64,000 nucleotides of DNA from an uncultured Holophagaceae bacterium (GCA_903840385.1 CAIMFT010000158.1:1-64000), one strand, 5' to 3'; positions 47,611 through 57,892 are shown, counted from the stretch's first letter. Made by a program: numbers and translations. Notes: generated by a model not told the origin, from the sequence alone.

Positions 47611-50600
47611 GTGCGTCTGATTTCTCTCGAACTTCACGGATTCAAGTCCTTCGCCGATGCCCAGAAGCTCAGCTTCCCGGGGGGCATGACGGCGGTGGTG
47701 GGGCCGAACGGCTGTGGCAAGTCCAACATCTCGGACAGCCTGGCCTGGGTGCTGGGCGAGCAGCGGCCCTCCATGCTCCGGGGCGCTGAGATGTCAGATG
47801 TGATCTTTGGCGGGACCGCCCAGCGGCGCCCCATGGGCCTGGCCGAGGTGAAGCTGGTCCTGGAGATGCCCGATCCCACCCTGCCCGGTGCCGTTCGCGA
47901 GGTGGGCATCTCCCGCCGGCTCTACCGGGACACGGGGAGCGAGTACCGCATCAATGGCCGCGAGGCCCGCCTCAAGGATGTCCAGGATCTGCTGCTGGAC
48001 ACGGGCATGGGCACCCGGGCCTACAGCTTCATCCAGCAGGGCCAGATTGACCTCATCCTCAGCAGCCGCCCCAAAGACCGCCGCCTCCTGCTGGAAGAGG
48101 CCGCGGGCATTACCCGCTACAAGCTGCGCCGGGGCGAGGCGGAGCGCCGCCTGGATGAGACCCGGGCCAACCTGCAGCGGCTGGATGACATCCTCTTCGA
48201 GCTCAACAAGCAGATGGAGTCCCTGCGCCGCCAGGCCGCCCGGGCCCGGAAGGCCAAGGAGCTGGACAGCGAGATCAAGGCCACCCAGCGCATCCTGCTG
48301 GCGGGCAAGGCCGTGGAGCTGGAAGCCGCCAAGGAGCGCATCCTGGACCAGCTGGACCAGGCCGAGCGGCGGGTCGCCGAGCTCACGGCCCAGGTCTCTG
48401 AGAAGGCCTCCGAGGTTGAGACCCTCCGGCTGTCCGTGGATGAGCAGCAGCAGGCCCAGGCCCGCCGGGCCGCCGCCATGCTGGGGCTCGACCAGAGGCT
48501 GCAGCTGGCGGACCAGGAGCGCGGCTTCCAGATCGAGCGCCGGGAGGAGGCTCAGGCCCAGGGCCAGCGCCTCAGTGAGCGGATCCAGGCCCTGACGGAC
48601 CGCCTGTCCGAGACCGGGGACTCCTTCACCGCCCTGGAGGCCCTGGTCCTGGAGGCCGGTGCTCGGCTGGCGACCTGTGAGGGCAGGCTGGCGGCCGCGG
48701 AGGAAGCCGTGGGCCTGGCCCAGGGAGCCCTGCGCCACGAGGAGGCCGGCCTCCAGGGGCTGAAGAACCAGAAGGCCGCCAGCCAGCAGGAGGCCCTGGT
48801 GCGCCAGCGGCAGCGGCTGGGTTTCCAGAGCCAGATCGCCCAGCTGGAAGGCCGGCTGGATGCCCTCAACCACGAGGAGTCCATTCGGGCCCCGCGCCTG
48901 GACGGCCTGCTGGCGGAGGCCGCCACCCTGGCCCGCAGCCTGGAGGGGCTGCAGAGCCAGCTGGAGGGAGCCGAGGACGGCGCCCTGGAGCAGCGCAGGC
49001 AGGCCGAGACCCTCGAGGAAGCCCAGCGGACTCTGGAGCAGGAGCGCCAGCGCACCGAAGGTGAGCTGGAAGCCAGCGAGCGCCGCCTGCGCCAGCTGTC
49101 GGACCTGCTCTCCCGGGCCTTCGGGGATGCGGAGCTGCAGAAGGGCCTGGGCTGGCTGAAGGAGCAGGGCCTGCGCCCCTCCGCCCTGGTGGAACTGCTC
49201 TCCGTGGACGAAGCCCAGCGCCCTGACCTGGAGCGGCTGCTGGGAGTGTGGCTGCAGGCCCTCGGTGCCGATGCGGCCCTGGCGGCCCGCTCTGCCGGAG
49301 CCCCGGGGCACCTGCTGCTGGCCCTGGAGGCCACTGCGCCGGTCCCGGAGACGCCCCCGGGCTGCGAGCCTCTCCGTGCCCACCTGCGCTGGGCCTCCAG
49401 CCAGCGGCCTCTGGGCGTCCTGCTGGACCGCGCCTTCCGCTGCGCCGACGCCGACCTGCCGGCCCTGGCCCAGCTTCACCCAGACCTCGCCTTGGTCTCC
49501 CCAGCCTTCATCCGCCTCCCCTACGGCCCGCTCCAGCTGGGCGTCTCGGCGCCCGCCGCCTCGCCCCTGAAGCTTCGGGCCGAGCAGGAAGCGGCCCAGA
49601 CCAGCCGGGAAGCCCTGCTGGACCAGCTGGAGGCCCTGGAGGCCCGCCGCAGCCAGGCCGGTGCCGAGGCCCGGGCGGCCCGGGCGCGGTCCCTGGAAAT
49701 CGACGAGGACCTGCGCGGCCTGCGGCGCCGGGTGGAGACCCTCAAGGGCCAGGGCACCTCGGTGCAGGCTCAGCTGGGCGAGATCCAGGCCGCCAGCGAG
49801 CGGGCGGATGCTCTGTGGGAACAGATTGAGACGGAGATCCAGCGCCTCCAGGACCTGCTGCGGGAGCTGGACAGCCACCCAGAGGAGGCCGTGGACGCCG
49901 CCCTGGAAGAGGCGATTCACCAGGCTGAGGATGGCGTTCGACAGGCGCGGCTCCGCATGGATGAGCGCCGGGACGAGCGACTTGAGGCCGCCCGCAGCCG
50001 GGATGCCGCCTGGGCCGAGCGGGATGGGCACGAGCGCCACCTGCAGCTGACCCAGCGGGGCCGCTTTGATCTGGAGACCGAGCGCCAGGGCCTGGAGGCC
50101 GAGGTTGCGGGCCAGACCGAGCGTGGGGAAGGCTGCACCCGCCGCCTGACGGAGCTGGAGACCGAGTCCCAGACCCTGCTGGAGGAGCGGGCCGGGATCC
50201 AGGCCCAGGCGCAGGAGGCCCAGCCCAAGCTAGAGCTGGCTCAGGAGGCCCTGAGGGTCCAGGAGCGAGGCGCTCGGGAGTTCCAGGAGGCCCTGGAGAA
50301 CGCCCGGGCCCAGCACCAGGAAGTGCTCCTCCATGGGGCCCAGGTGCAGGGCAGCCAGGAGGCCCTGTCCAAGGAAGTCGAGCTGGCCCTGGGGCTGGAG
50401 GTGCCGGCCTTCCTGGCGGGTCTGGACGAGGCGGAGCGCCTCGCATGGGAAGAGGGCGAGCTGATCCACCAGACGCACCTCAATGAGCTGCAGGGCCGCC
50501 GCCTGGAGCTGGGTGGGGTGAACCCCCTGGCCATCCAGGAACTGGAAGAGGCAGAGGCCCGTCTGGCCTTCATGAATGAGCAGCGGGCCGATGTCACCGC

Positions 50601-51120
50601 TGCCATCGGCAACCTCGAGACCACCATCCAGGAGATCAACGCCACCAGTGAGGAGCGCTTCCAGGAAGCCTTCGACTACATCAATCTGCGCTTCCAGGAA
50701 GTCTTCCGGGAAGCCTTCGGCGGTGGGAGTGCGCAGCTGATCCTGGAGGATCCCCGCAACCTGCTGGAGTGCGGCATTGAGATCACCGCCCAGCCGCCGG
50801 GCAAGTCCGCCAAGTCCCTCACCCTGCTCAGCGGTGGTGAGAAGGCTCTCACGGCCATCTCCCTGCTCTTTGCCATCTTCCACTTCAAGCCCAGCCCCTT
50901 CTGTGTACTGGACGAGGTGGATGCGCCCCTTGATGAAGCCAATGTGGGCCGGTTCGCCGCCATGGTGCAGAAGATGAAAGCCGACACGCAGTTCATCGTC
51001 ATCACCCACCAGAAGCCCACCATGGTGGCCGCCGACACCCTCTACGGCGTGACCATGGAGGAGGCCGGGTGCTCCCGGTTGGTCAGTGTTCAGCTGCGCG
51101 AGGCCGAATCCCTCGTATGA
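47611..51120 (+). CDS. smc: Chromosome segregation protein SMC
   Basis: A 1169-residue SMC ATPase. The N-terminal head has FKSFADAQKLSFPGGMTAVVGPNGCGKSN (Walker A at 31-38) and VIFGG; two long coiled-coil arms (about 170-500 and 670-1000) flank a hinge (about 505-660, LGWLKEQGLRPSALVELL). The C-terminal head has LLSGGEKALTAISLLFAI (signature), FCVLDEVDAPLDEANVGRF (Walker B) and the D-loop. It compacts and segregates the chromosome with ScpAB. The start is GTG; upstream the AT-poor spacer gives no better option. scpA/scpB and ftsY are not next to it. Confidence 0.96.
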   Translation: MRLISLELHGFKSFADAQKLSFPGGMTAVVGPNGCGKSNISDSLAWVLGEQRPSMLRGAEMSDVIFGGTAQRRPMGLAEVKLVLEMPDPTLPGAVREVGISRRLYRDTGSEYRINGREARLKDVQDLLLDTGMGTRAYSFIQQGQIDLILSSRPKDRRLLLEEAAGITRYKLRRGEAERRLDETRANLQRLDDILFELNKQMESLRRQAARARKAKELDSEIKATQRILLAGKAVELEAAKERILDQLDQAERRVAELTAQVSEKASEVETLRLSVDEQQQAQARRAAAMLGLDQRLQLADQERGFQIERREEAQAQGQRLSERIQALTDRLSETGDSFTALEALVLEAGARLATCEGRLAAAEEAVGLAQGALRHEEAGLQGLKNQKAASQQEALVRQRQRLGFQSQIAQLEGRLDALNHEESIRAPRLDGLLAEAATLARSLEGLQSQLEGAEDGALEQRRQAETLEEAQRTLEQERQRTEGELEASERRLRQLSDLLSRAFGDAELQKGLGWLKEQGLRPSALVELLSVDEAQRPDLERLLGVWLQALGADAALAARSAGAPGHLLLALEATAPVPETPPGCEPLRAHLRWASSQRPLGVLLDRAFRCADADLPALAQLHPDLALVSPAFIRLPYGPLQLGVSAPAASPLKLRAEQEAAQTSREALLDQLEALEARRSQAGAEARAARARSLEIDEDLRGLRRRVETLKGQGTSVQAQLGEIQAASERADALWEQIETEIQRLQDLLRELDSHPEEAVDAALEEAIHQAEDGVRQARLRMDERRDERLEAARSRDAAWAERDGHERHLQLTQRGRFDLETERQGLEAEVAGQTERGEGCTRRLTELETESQTLLEERAGIQAQAQEAQPKLELAQEALRVQERGAREFQEALENARAQHQEVLLHGAQVQGSQEALSKEVELALGLEVPAFLAGLDEAERLAWEEGELIHQTHLNELQGRRLELGGVNPLAIQELEEAEARLAFMNEQRADVTAAIGNLETTIQEINATSEERFQEAFDYINLRFQEVFREAFGGGSAQLILEDPRNLLECGIEITAQPPGKSAKSLTLLSGGEKALTAISLLFAIFHFKPSPFCVLDEVDAPLDEANVGRFAAMVQKMKADTQFIVITHQKPTMVAADTLYGVTMEEAGCSRLVSVQLREAESLV

Positions 51121-51438
51121 CGAAGCAGAAAAATTTGCGGATGTTTTGGTGACCTGCCGGGCGTGATTTCAGCCTTCCCCATGGCATTGCTGGGGAAAAG
51201 TCATTGTGGAAAACCCAGAATCTGGCCAAATTTTCAAATCCTACCGATGTAATCTATACAAACAATGCAAACAATAAAGATGCATAGACTACAACACATT
51301 GCTATTGAGGTAGGAAACCTATACCTGGACAGGGTTTAGGCTGTTCCAATTGGCCATATCCGCAGGCTTTTCCACAGGGGACTGGAGCCCGTCTGTAAGT
51401 ATTTGGCAACGTTCATGTGACAGAGTCGTGACGGGAAA
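51121..51438. other. AT-rich spacer after smc
   Basis: 318 bases between convergent smc and the TPR gene, clearly richer in A+T than its surroundings. No gene was recognised. It contains two DnaA-box-like sites in opposite orientation (TGTGGAAAA at 51205-51213 and TTTTCCACA at 51368-51376, each one base from consensus) and the 13-mer AAATCCTACCGAT at 51236-51248, which also occurs in the AT-rich spacer at 9409-9421. No intrinsic terminator stands out. Confidence 0.55.
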
Positions 51439-52980
51439 TCAGGACCCCACTTCGCCTTCCAGGAACTCCACCCGGACCCACTCGGCCAGGGTGCTCTCGG
51501 GGACTCCCAGCATGGTCAGGTGCTCCATGGCCATCTTCATGCTCTGGCCTTCCTCCTGGCAGATGAGGAGGCGCTGCTTCCAGGCTTGAACGGCCAGAGG
51601 CCGCAGCTCAGGCTCGCCCTGGTCCATGCGCTTTTCGAGGATGAAGCCCAGGTTGTTGGCGGCCTTCCGGTGCTGGGGCTCCAGGGCCAGGGCCCGCTCG
51701 TAGGCGTCCGTGCCCTCCTTCAGGTGCCCGGTGACTTCCAGGGCCACGCCCTTGGCATTCCAAACGTCAGCGTCCTGGGGGGCCAGGGCAAGGGCCTTCT
51801 CCACCATGGCCATCTGGTCTTCCCGGCGGTTGGCGAAGCGGTACACCTCGGAGAGGCCCAGGTAGGCGCTGTACTCACCGGGATCCTGCTCCAGGGCCTC
51901 CAGGAAGGTCTGCTCGGCGGCCTGGGACTGCTGGGTCTCCAGCAGGACGTAGCCCAGCTGAACCTGGAGGTCCGCGGCGTCGGGTTCCCGCAGCAGGGCC
52001 TCGCGGTAGCAGCGCATGGCATCGTCCCAGCGGCTCTCCTCGCGGGCCATGTCACCCAGGGCGGCCCAGGGGTTGGCAGCCTCAGGGTCGGTCTCGGCGG
52101 CGAGGGTGAAGTAGGACAGGGCTCCCTCCCGGTCGCCCTGGTCCCGCTTCAGCTCACCCAGCAGAGCCTGGGCCTCGGCCAGCACGGGAGCAGGAGGGGC
52201 AAGCAGCATGAGCGTGTGCAGCTGACCCTGGGCCAGCTCCAGGTGCCCCTGCTCGCTGAAGGTCTCCGCCAGGATGAAGTAGCTGGCGGGATCCGTGACA
52301 TGCAGGCTGCGGGCCCGCTGGATGCAGCGCAGCCCCTCGGCCAGCTCGCCACGGTTGAGCAGCAGCTCGCCCAGGGCATGCCAGCCCCAGTAGTAGCACT
52401 CCTCGGCCTGGAGGGCCGCCACCAGCTGGGCCTCAGCGCTGGGGTGGTCGCCCAGCTGCTCCATGGCGATGGCCAGGAGGCGCAGGGTGCGGGGGTCCTT
52501 GGGGTTGAGGCTCAGGGCCTTGAGCAGCCAGGCCTTCCCCTCAGCGGGGTGGTTCAGGTGCAGCTGGACCAGCCCTGTGAGCTCGAGGGCCTTGGCATCC
52601 TGGCCATTGCGCACCAGGGACTGCCGGAGGTCTTCCTCAGCGCCTTCGGGATCTTGCATGAGCAGGCGCAGGTAGCCCAGGTTGCGCAGGTGGCCGCCCT
52701 CGGCAGGATGCTCGTCCCGGAGGGACTCGAGCTGGCCCAGGAGCTCCGGACCCTCCCCGCTGCGGTCATGGTCGCTGAGGCAGAGGAGGCGCTCGAACCA
52801 GGCCTCCACGTGACTCCGGTCTTCGGCCAGGAGCTGGTCCAGGATCTCCCGGGCCTCCTCGTGGCGAGCGCGGCTGTTGAGGGCGCGGGCGTAGGTCAGC
52901 CGGCCGTCGAAACCAGTTCCCGTGGCAGCTTTCAGAGCCGTCAGTGCGGGGTCCAGCAGCTTGATCCAGGGTCGTGCCAT
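51439..52980 (-). CDS. Tetratricopeptide-repeat protein
   Basis: A 513-residue protein made almost fully of TPR units of about 34 residues, for example ALLREPDAADLQVQLGYVLLETQQSQAAEQTFLEALEQDP and ALALEPQHRKAANNLGFILEKRMDQ. No signal peptide or enzyme domain is visible, so it is a cytosolic scaffold or adaptor. Partners are unknown. A spacer of 110 bases separates it from ruvA, which reads the same way. Confidence 0.9.
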   Translation of the reverse strand: MARPWIKLLDPALTALKAATGTGFDGRLTYARALNSRARHEEAREILDQLLAEDRSHVEAWFERLLCLSDHDRSGEGPELLGQLESLRDEHPAEGGHLRNLGYLRLLMQDPEGAEEDLRQSLVRNGQDAKALELTGLVQLHLNHPAEGKAWLLKALSLNPKDPRTLRLLAIAMEQLGDHPSAEAQLVAALQAEECYYWGWHALGELLLNRGELAEGLRCIQRARSLHVTDPASYFILAETFSEQGHLELAQGQLHTLMLLAPPAPVLAEAQALLGELKRDQGDREGALSYFTLAAETDPEAANPWAALGDMAREESRWDDAMRCYREALLREPDAADLQVQLGYVLLETQQSQAAEQTFLEALEQDPGEYSAYLGLSEVYRFANRREDQMAMVEKALALAPQDADVWNAKGVALEVTGHLKEGTDAYERALALEPQHRKAANNLGFILEKRMDQGEPELRPLAVQAWKQRLLICQEEGQSMKMAMEHLTMLGVPESTLAEWVRVEFLEGEVGS

Positions 52981-53090
52981 GGGATGCCTCTCAGTGACAG
53001 TCAGGGTAGCACCTGGGCGGGAAAGGAACGATGGGCCCCACGGCGCCTAGCGGGCCAGGCCGGCGGAAGTACGGTCAGGGACCCGCGGAC

Positions 53091-53678
53091 TCACCGCTGC
53101 AGGGCTTTCAGGGCCTGCCGGATGGCGTCGGCCAGGGGCGGCTTGGCGGCGCGCATGCTGGCCACGATGGGCAGCACGGCGTCCTCGCGGAAGCCGAGGT
53201 TGGTGAGGGCTGAGCGCAGGCTCTCTTCCCATGGATCACCGCCAGGGCCGATGGCAAGGCCGTCCAGGCCGGAGAGCCCGCCCAGCTTCTCGGAGAGCTC
53301 GAAGCAGACCTTCTCGGCGGTCTTCTTGCCCACCCCCGGGATGCGCGTAAGGGTCTTGACGTCCCGGCCTCGGATGGCCTGCACCAGGTCCTCGAGGGAG
53401 AGGGCGCCCAGGGCCGCCAGGGCCAACCTGGGGCCCACACCATCCACCTTCACCAGCAGGCGGTAGAGCTCCCGCTCCTGGGGGGCGGAGAAGCCCAGCA
53501 GGGAGATGTCGTTCTCCCGCACCAGCAGCTCGGTGTGCAGGACCACCTGGCTGCCCACCTCCGGCAGCAGGCCATAGGTGGAGAGGCTGATGGCGGCGGC
53601 GTAGCCCACCCCTGCACACTCCACGAGGGCAAGGTTGGGCAGCTTCTGGATGAGTTCCCCGCGGAGGCGTCCGATCAT
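53091..53678 (-). CDS. ruvA: Holliday junction branch-migration protein RuvA
   Basis: A 195-residue RuvA with the OB-fold start MIGRLRGELIQK, VECAGVGYAAAISLSTYGLLP, the two HhH motifs (LVKVDGVGPRLALAALGAL; LTRIPGVGKKTAEKVCFEL) and the flexible linker plus RuvB-binding domain III at the end. It forms tetramers on Holliday junctions and recruits RuvB. ATG at 53678 is the family start; the frame upstream is not conserved. ruvB and ruvC are not adjacent. Confidence 0.97.
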   Translation of the reverse strand: MIGRLRGELIQKLPNLALVECAGVGYAAAISLSTYGLLPEVGSQVVLHTELLVRENDISLLGFSAPQERELYRLLVKVDGVGPRLALAALGALSLEDLVQAIRGRDVKTLTRIPGVGKKTAEKVCFELSEKLGGLSGLDGLAIGPGGDPWEESLRSALTNLGFREDAVLPIVASMRAAKPPLADAIRQALKALQR

Positions 53679-53845
53679 GCTCCGAGGATACCGGAACCGA
53701 CGGCGGCGGCGCGGCTGCCTAGCCACCTTGGATGCAGCACTTCGACAGGGGGCCGGCGCGGGTGGACGGTTATTGGTCACAAGTCCCAGTGGTTGCAGCG
53801 CCGCCTTGCTAGGATCACAGCCAATTCCTTCTCAGAGCGTGCCCC

Positions 53846-55246
53846 ATGGCCCAGCAGGCATTTGTCCAATCCCTTCGGCAGATTGTTGGGGACGCCAACG
53901 TCCTCGACTCGGATGTCCACCTCCAGCTGTATCAGTACGACGCCTATCTGGAGGAGCGCCGTCCGGACGCCGTGGTCTTCGTGCACTCCACGGAGGAAGT
54001 GGCCCGCGTGGTGAAGGTCTGCCATGACTATGGCGTGCCCTTCGTCCCTCGGGGCGGGGGCACCAACCTGAGCGGCGGCACCATCCCCTTCAAGGGCGGC
54101 GTGGTGCTGGAGATGATCCGCATGAACCGCCTCCTCGAGGTGGACAAGGCCAACCTGCGGGCTCGTGTTCAGCCGGGCATGTTCAACCTGGAGCTGGGCA
54201 ATGCCCTGGCGCCCCTGGGCTACCAGTACCTGCCGGATCCCGCCAGCCAGAAGGCCGCCACGCTGGGTGGCAACGTGGCCGAAAACTCCGGTGGGCCGCA
54301 CTGCTTCAAGTACGGCGTGACCACCAACCATGTCACGGGCCTCACGGTGGTGCTCTCGGACGGTGCCGTTGTGACGCTCGGGGGCGAGGCCCCCGATGAG
54401 CCCGGCTACGACCTGACGGGGGTCTTCGTGGGGAGCGAAGGCACCTTCGGGGTGTGCACCGAGGTGGTGGTGCGCATCGTGCGCCAGGCCGAGGGCGTGA
54501 AGACCATGCTCGCCATCTACGACAGCATCGAGAAGGGCAGCGAGACCGTGTCTGCCATCGTGGCCGCCGGCATGGTTCCGGCGACGCTGGAGATGATGGA
54601 TCAGCTCGTCATCCAGGCCGTGGAGAAGTCCCTCTCCTGCGGCCTGCCCCTGGACTGTGCGACGGTGCTCATCATCGAGGTGGACGGACTGAAGGACGAC
54701 CTCGAAGCCCAGACCGAGGCCATTGAGCGCCTCTGCCTGGCCCACGGTGCCCGCGAGGTGCGGGTCGCCAAGAATGATGCGGAGCGGGCCCTGCTGTGGG
54801 CCGGGCGGCGCGGGGCTTTCGGGGCCGTGGCCCGCCTCACGCCCAGCTACCTGGTGTGCGATGGCACCGTGCCCCGCACGGCCCTGCCCGAAGTCCTGCG
54901 GAAGGTCGCCGAAGTCGGCGAGAAGTACGACCTGCGCATTCCCAATGTCTTCCATGCGGGCGACGGCAACCTGCATCCCCTGATCCTGTTCGACTGGCGG
55001 GATGCGGAGCAGAAGGAGCGGGTCATGAAGGCCGGGATGGAGATCCTCGCCCTCTGCGTGCAGCTGGGCGGCACCATCAGCGGGGAGCACGGCGTGGGCC
55101 TGGAGAAGATGGACGCCATGCGTCTGGTCCTCAGCGAGGCCGACATCCGCTGCCAGCTGAAGCTGAAGCAGGCCTTTGATCCCAGCGACCTGGCGAACCC
55201 GGGGAAGATCTTCCCAGCTCCCCTGGAGGTGGCCCATGTCCAGTGA
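53846..55246 (+). CDS. glcD: Glycolate oxidase subunit GlcD (FAD-binding)
   Basis: A 466-residue flavoprotein of the FAD-linked oxidase family. The PCMH FAD domain holds VPFVPRGGGTNLSGGTIPFKGG, LGGNVAENSGGPHCFKYGVTTNHV and VFVGSEGTFGVCTEV; the C-terminal cap has VFHAGDGNLHPLILFD and ISGEHGVGLEK, containing the substrate and FAD-contact residues. It oxidises glycolate (or lactate in close relatives) to glyoxylate, passing electrons to GlcF. The next gene starts eleven bases before its stop. Confidence 0.93.
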   Translation: MAQQAFVQSLRQIVGDANVLDSDVHLQLYQYDAYLEERRPDAVVFVHSTEEVARVVKVCHDYGVPFVPRGGGTNLSGGTIPFKGGVVLEMIRMNRLLEVDKANLRARVQPGMFNLELGNALAPLGYQYLPDPASQKAATLGGNVAENSGGPHCFKYGVTTNHVTGLTVVLSDGAVVTLGGEAPDEPGYDLTGVFVGSEGTFGVCTEVVVRIVRQAEGVKTMLAIYDSIEKGSETVSAIVAAGMVPATLEMMDQLVIQAVEKSLSCGLPLDCATVLIIEVDGLKDDLEAQTEAIERLCLAHGAREVRVAKNDAERALLWAGRRGAFGAVARLTPSYLVCDGTVPRTALPEVLRKVAEVGEKYDLRIPNVFHAGDGNLHPLILFDWRDAEQKERVMKAGMEILALCVQLGGTISGEHGVGLEKMDAMRLVLSEADIRCQLKLKQAFDPSDLANPGKIFPAPLEVAHVQ

Positions 55247-56603
55247 GCTCGCTGCCTTCCGCGCCACCCTTGCCCAAGCCATCGGTGAGGACCATGTCCT
55301 GGCCGCCGTTGAGTCCACCGCCCCATACGCGGTGGACGGTGTCTGCCCGGCCCTGGTGCTCCGGCCCGGCACCCAGGACGAAGTCGCCCAGGTGGTCACG
55401 GCCTGCGCTGCCGCCAGAGTGGCTCTTGTCCCCTGGGGTGGCGGGACCTCCATGACTGCGGGGAATCCCCCCAAGCGGCTGGATGCAGTGCTCTCGCTGG
55501 AGCGCCTGGACCGGGTCGTGGAGTTCGACGCCGACAACCTCTGCATCACCGTCGAGGCTGGCCTGACTCTGGCCCGCCTTCAGGCCCTGGTGGCTGCGAA
55601 ACAGGAGATCCTGCCCCTCGATCCACCCGCGTCTGACCGAGTCACCCTCGGGGGCCTGGTGGCCGCCAACCTGAGTGGACCCTCGCGCCTGCTCCACGGC
55701 ACCGCGCGGGACTGGGTGCTGGGCCTGCGAGTGGTGCTCCCCAGCGGAGAGCAGATCCGCTGCGGTGGCCGAGTCATCAAGAACGTCACGGGCTACGACA
55801 TGAACAAGCTGTTCATCCGCAGCTTCGGGACCCTGGGAGTCATCACGGAGGTCACCCTCAAGCTGCTGCCCATGCCCGAGACCCGGGCCAGCGTGCTGGG
55901 CCTGTTCCCGACCCTGGCGGCGGCGAAGGCTGTGCTGGAGGCTGTGCAGGCCTCCTTCCTGCTGCCCGAGGCCATGGACCTGCTGGACCCCGCCGCCGCC
56001 GGCCTTCTGCTACCGGCCCTGGGCCTGGCGTCCCCCACGGGCCATCTCCTGGCCACGGCCTTCTCCGGCAGCCAAGCCACAGTGGACCGCCAGGTGCGGG
56101 ACCTGGAGGCGCTCGTCGCCGAGCAGGGTGGACGGGGGCTGACGCTCCGGGAAGCTGCGTCGACCCAGGCTTGGCAGGCCATCACCAACGTGCTGGGCAG
56201 CGTGCCCCCCGCTTCCCTGCGGGTGCTGATCCAGGTGTCTGTACCCATCGGTCGCACTGCGGGGATGCTGGCCAGTGTCTCTGCCCGGGCAGCAGAACAG
56301 GGCCTCAGCGCCGCCGTGACCTGCCACGCCGCCAGTGGCCTCCTGCGGGCGGCCCTCCTGCCCGCCCCTGAGCTGCCAGCAGACGCTGCCCTCGAGGCCC
56401 TGGCCGCCGCCACCCTGGCCCTGCGGGACGAGGCTGTGGCCCTGGGTGGCAGCCTCACCGTCCAGGCGGGCGTGCCCGCCTTCAAGGCCCGGGTGGACGC
56501 CTGGGGCACGCCGGGCTCCGGCTTTGCCACCATGCGCCGGATCAAGGATGCCTTCGACCCTCATGGTCTCTGCAGTCCAGGGCGCTTCCTGGGCGGAATC
56601 TGA
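55236..56603 (+). CDS. glcE: Glycolate oxidase subunit GlcE (second FAD-domain subunit)
   Basis: A 455-residue homologue of GlcD/GlcE: VALVPWGGGTSMTAG, DRVTLGGLVAANLSGPSRLLHGTARDWVLGLRVVLPSGE, CGGRVIKNVTGYDMNKLFIRSFGTLGVITEVTLKLLP (typical GlcE), and a C-terminal LCSPGRFLGGI. It is longer than E. coli GlcE (350) and keeps much of the cap domain. Start chosen at 55236 inside glcD; the longer frame is unlikely. Part of the glcDEF operon. Confidence 0.88.
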   Translation: MSSELAAFRATLAQAIGEDHVLAAVESTAPYAVDGVCPALVLRPGTQDEVAQVVTACAAARVALVPWGGGTSMTAGNPPKRLDAVLSLERLDRVVEFDADNLCITVEAGLTLARLQALVAAKQEILPLDPPASDRVTLGGLVAANLSGPSRLLHGTARDWVLGLRVVLPSGEQIRCGGRVIKNVTGYDMNKLFIRSFGTLGVITEVTLKLLPMPETRASVLGLFPTLAAAKAVLEAVQASFLLPEAMDLLDPAAAGLLLPALGLASPTGHLLATAFSGSQATVDRQVRDLEALVAEQGGRGLTLREAASTQAWQAITNVLGSVPPASLRVLIQVSVPIGRTAGMLASVSARAAEQGLSAAVTCHAASGLLRAALLPAPELPADAALEALAAATLALRDEAVALGGSLTVQAGVPAFKARVDAWGTPGSGFATMRRIKDAFDPHGLCSPGRFLGGI

Positions 56604-56617
56604 AGCGGAGGCCCACC

Positions 56618-57892
56618 ATGGCGACCCCTGAACTCCTTCCCCTCTTCGACACCATCGCCCAGTGCAACCGCTGCGGCTTCTGCCAGGCGGGCTGTCCGGT
56701 CTTCCGGGTCAGCGGCCAGGAACACTCCCTGGGGCGGGGGCGCCAGTCCATCGCCCGCAGCCTCATCCTCGGGAACATGGAACTCAACGCAGAGGTCATC
56801 GAGGCCCTGGACGACTGCCTCCTCTGCCGCGGCTGCACCGCCCACTGCTTCCCGGGCATCCGCACCGACCAGATCGTCACGGCCATGCGCCACGCCTACA
56901 TCAAGCGGAACGGCCAGCCCACCTGGCGGCGCCTCCTCTTCCGGAAGATCCTCTCGGACAGCAGCCGGCTCGAGTCTGCCGGTCGGATGGCCCTCTGGGC
57001 GAAGCGGCATGGACTGTCAGCCCTGGCCTCGAAGGTCACCCTGGGTGGCCTGGACCAGCAGGTGAAGGCCGCTGAAATGAAGCTCCCCCCCATGGCTGGC
57101 CTCCCCTTCCTGCGGGGCGACAAGGCCTCGGTGCCGCAGCCCAGGAGGCGGCTCCACAAGGTCGGCTACTTCGTCTCCTGTGGCCTCAGCTTCCAGTACC
57201 CAGAGGTGGTGGCAGCCACCCTGCGGGTGCTCGCCCGCCACGGCTGCGAGACTGTGGTGCTGGACAACACCTGCTGTGGCCGACCTGCCCACGCCTATGG
57301 GGACCTGGACTCGGCCCAGGACATCGCCCGCAAGAACCTGGACCGCATGACCGAGGCCCTGGGCTACGACGCCATCCTCTCGGAGTGCGGCAGCTGCAGC
57401 AGCTTCCTCAAGGAGTACGGCGAGCTGCTCAAGGACGACCCCACCTATGCCCGGAAGGCCGAAGCCCTGGCTGCCAAGGTCCGGAGCTTCAGCGAGTTCC
57501 TGGTGGCGGCCAACACCGGGGATCCCATGGGTGCCCTGGCCGGCACGGTCACCTACCACGACCCCTGCCACCTCTCAAACCGGTTCTCCAAGGTCACGGC
57601 CCAGCCCCGGGCCCTCCTCAAGGCCATCCCCGGCCTCACCTACAAGGAGATGCCCGAGGCCGACTGGTGCTGCGGGGCCGCCGGCAGCTACACCTTCCGC
57701 CACCCCACCGAGGCCAAGGGCGTCCTGGACCGCAAGATGGGCAACGTCGCCAAGACCGGGGCCACCATCCTGGCCACCGAGTGCCCCGCCTGCATGATGC
57801 ACCTGGACTACGGCGTCCGGGACCATGCCCTCGGCATGCAGGTGCGACACCTGAGCCAGCTCCTGGACGAGGCCCACCAAGCCGCAGACTGA
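56618..57892 (+). CDS. glcF: Glycolate oxidase iron-sulfur subunit GlcF
   Basis: A 424-residue protein with two 4Fe-4S ferredoxin motifs (CNRCGFCQAGCPVF; CLLCRGCTAHCFPG) and two CCG domains (NTCCGRPAHAYG; DWCCGAAGSYTF), the heterodisulfide-reductase-like units that hold further clusters. It moves electrons from the GlcD/E flavins to the quinone pool. GGAGG lies before the ATG at 56618. Last gene of the operon; a 16-bp terminator follows. Confidence 0.93.
   Translation: MATPELLPLFDTIAQCNRCGFCQAGCPVFRVSGQEHSLGRGRQSIARSLILGNMELNAEVIEALDDCLLCRGCTAHCFPGIRTDQIVTAMRHAYIKRNGQPTWRRLLFRKILSDSSRLESAGRMALWAKRHGLSALASKVTLGGLDQQVKAAEMKLPPMAGLPFLRGDKASVPQPRRRLHKVGYFVSCGLSFQYPEVVAATLRVLARHGCETVVLDNTCCGRPAHAYGDLDSAQDIARKNLDRMTEALGYDAILSECGSCSSFLKEYGELLKDDPTYARKAEALAAKVRSFSEFLVAANTGDPMGALAGTVTYHDPCHLSNRFSKVTAQPRALLKAIPGLTYKEMPEADWCCGAAGSYTFRHPTEAKGVLDRKMGNVAKTGATILATECPACMMHLDYGVRDHALGMQVRHLSQLLDEAHQAAD

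Noticed and set aside
47794-50040. 748-codon minus-strand frame opposite smc
   Set aside because: Leu/Gln/Gly-rich shadow of the coiled-coil codons, no ribosome-binding site, no domain.
51121-51438. Replication origin in the AT-rich spacer after smc
   Set aside because: Two DnaA-box-like sites alone are too few, and no dnaA, dnaN or gidA gene is nearby. Kept only as a lead about shared sites.
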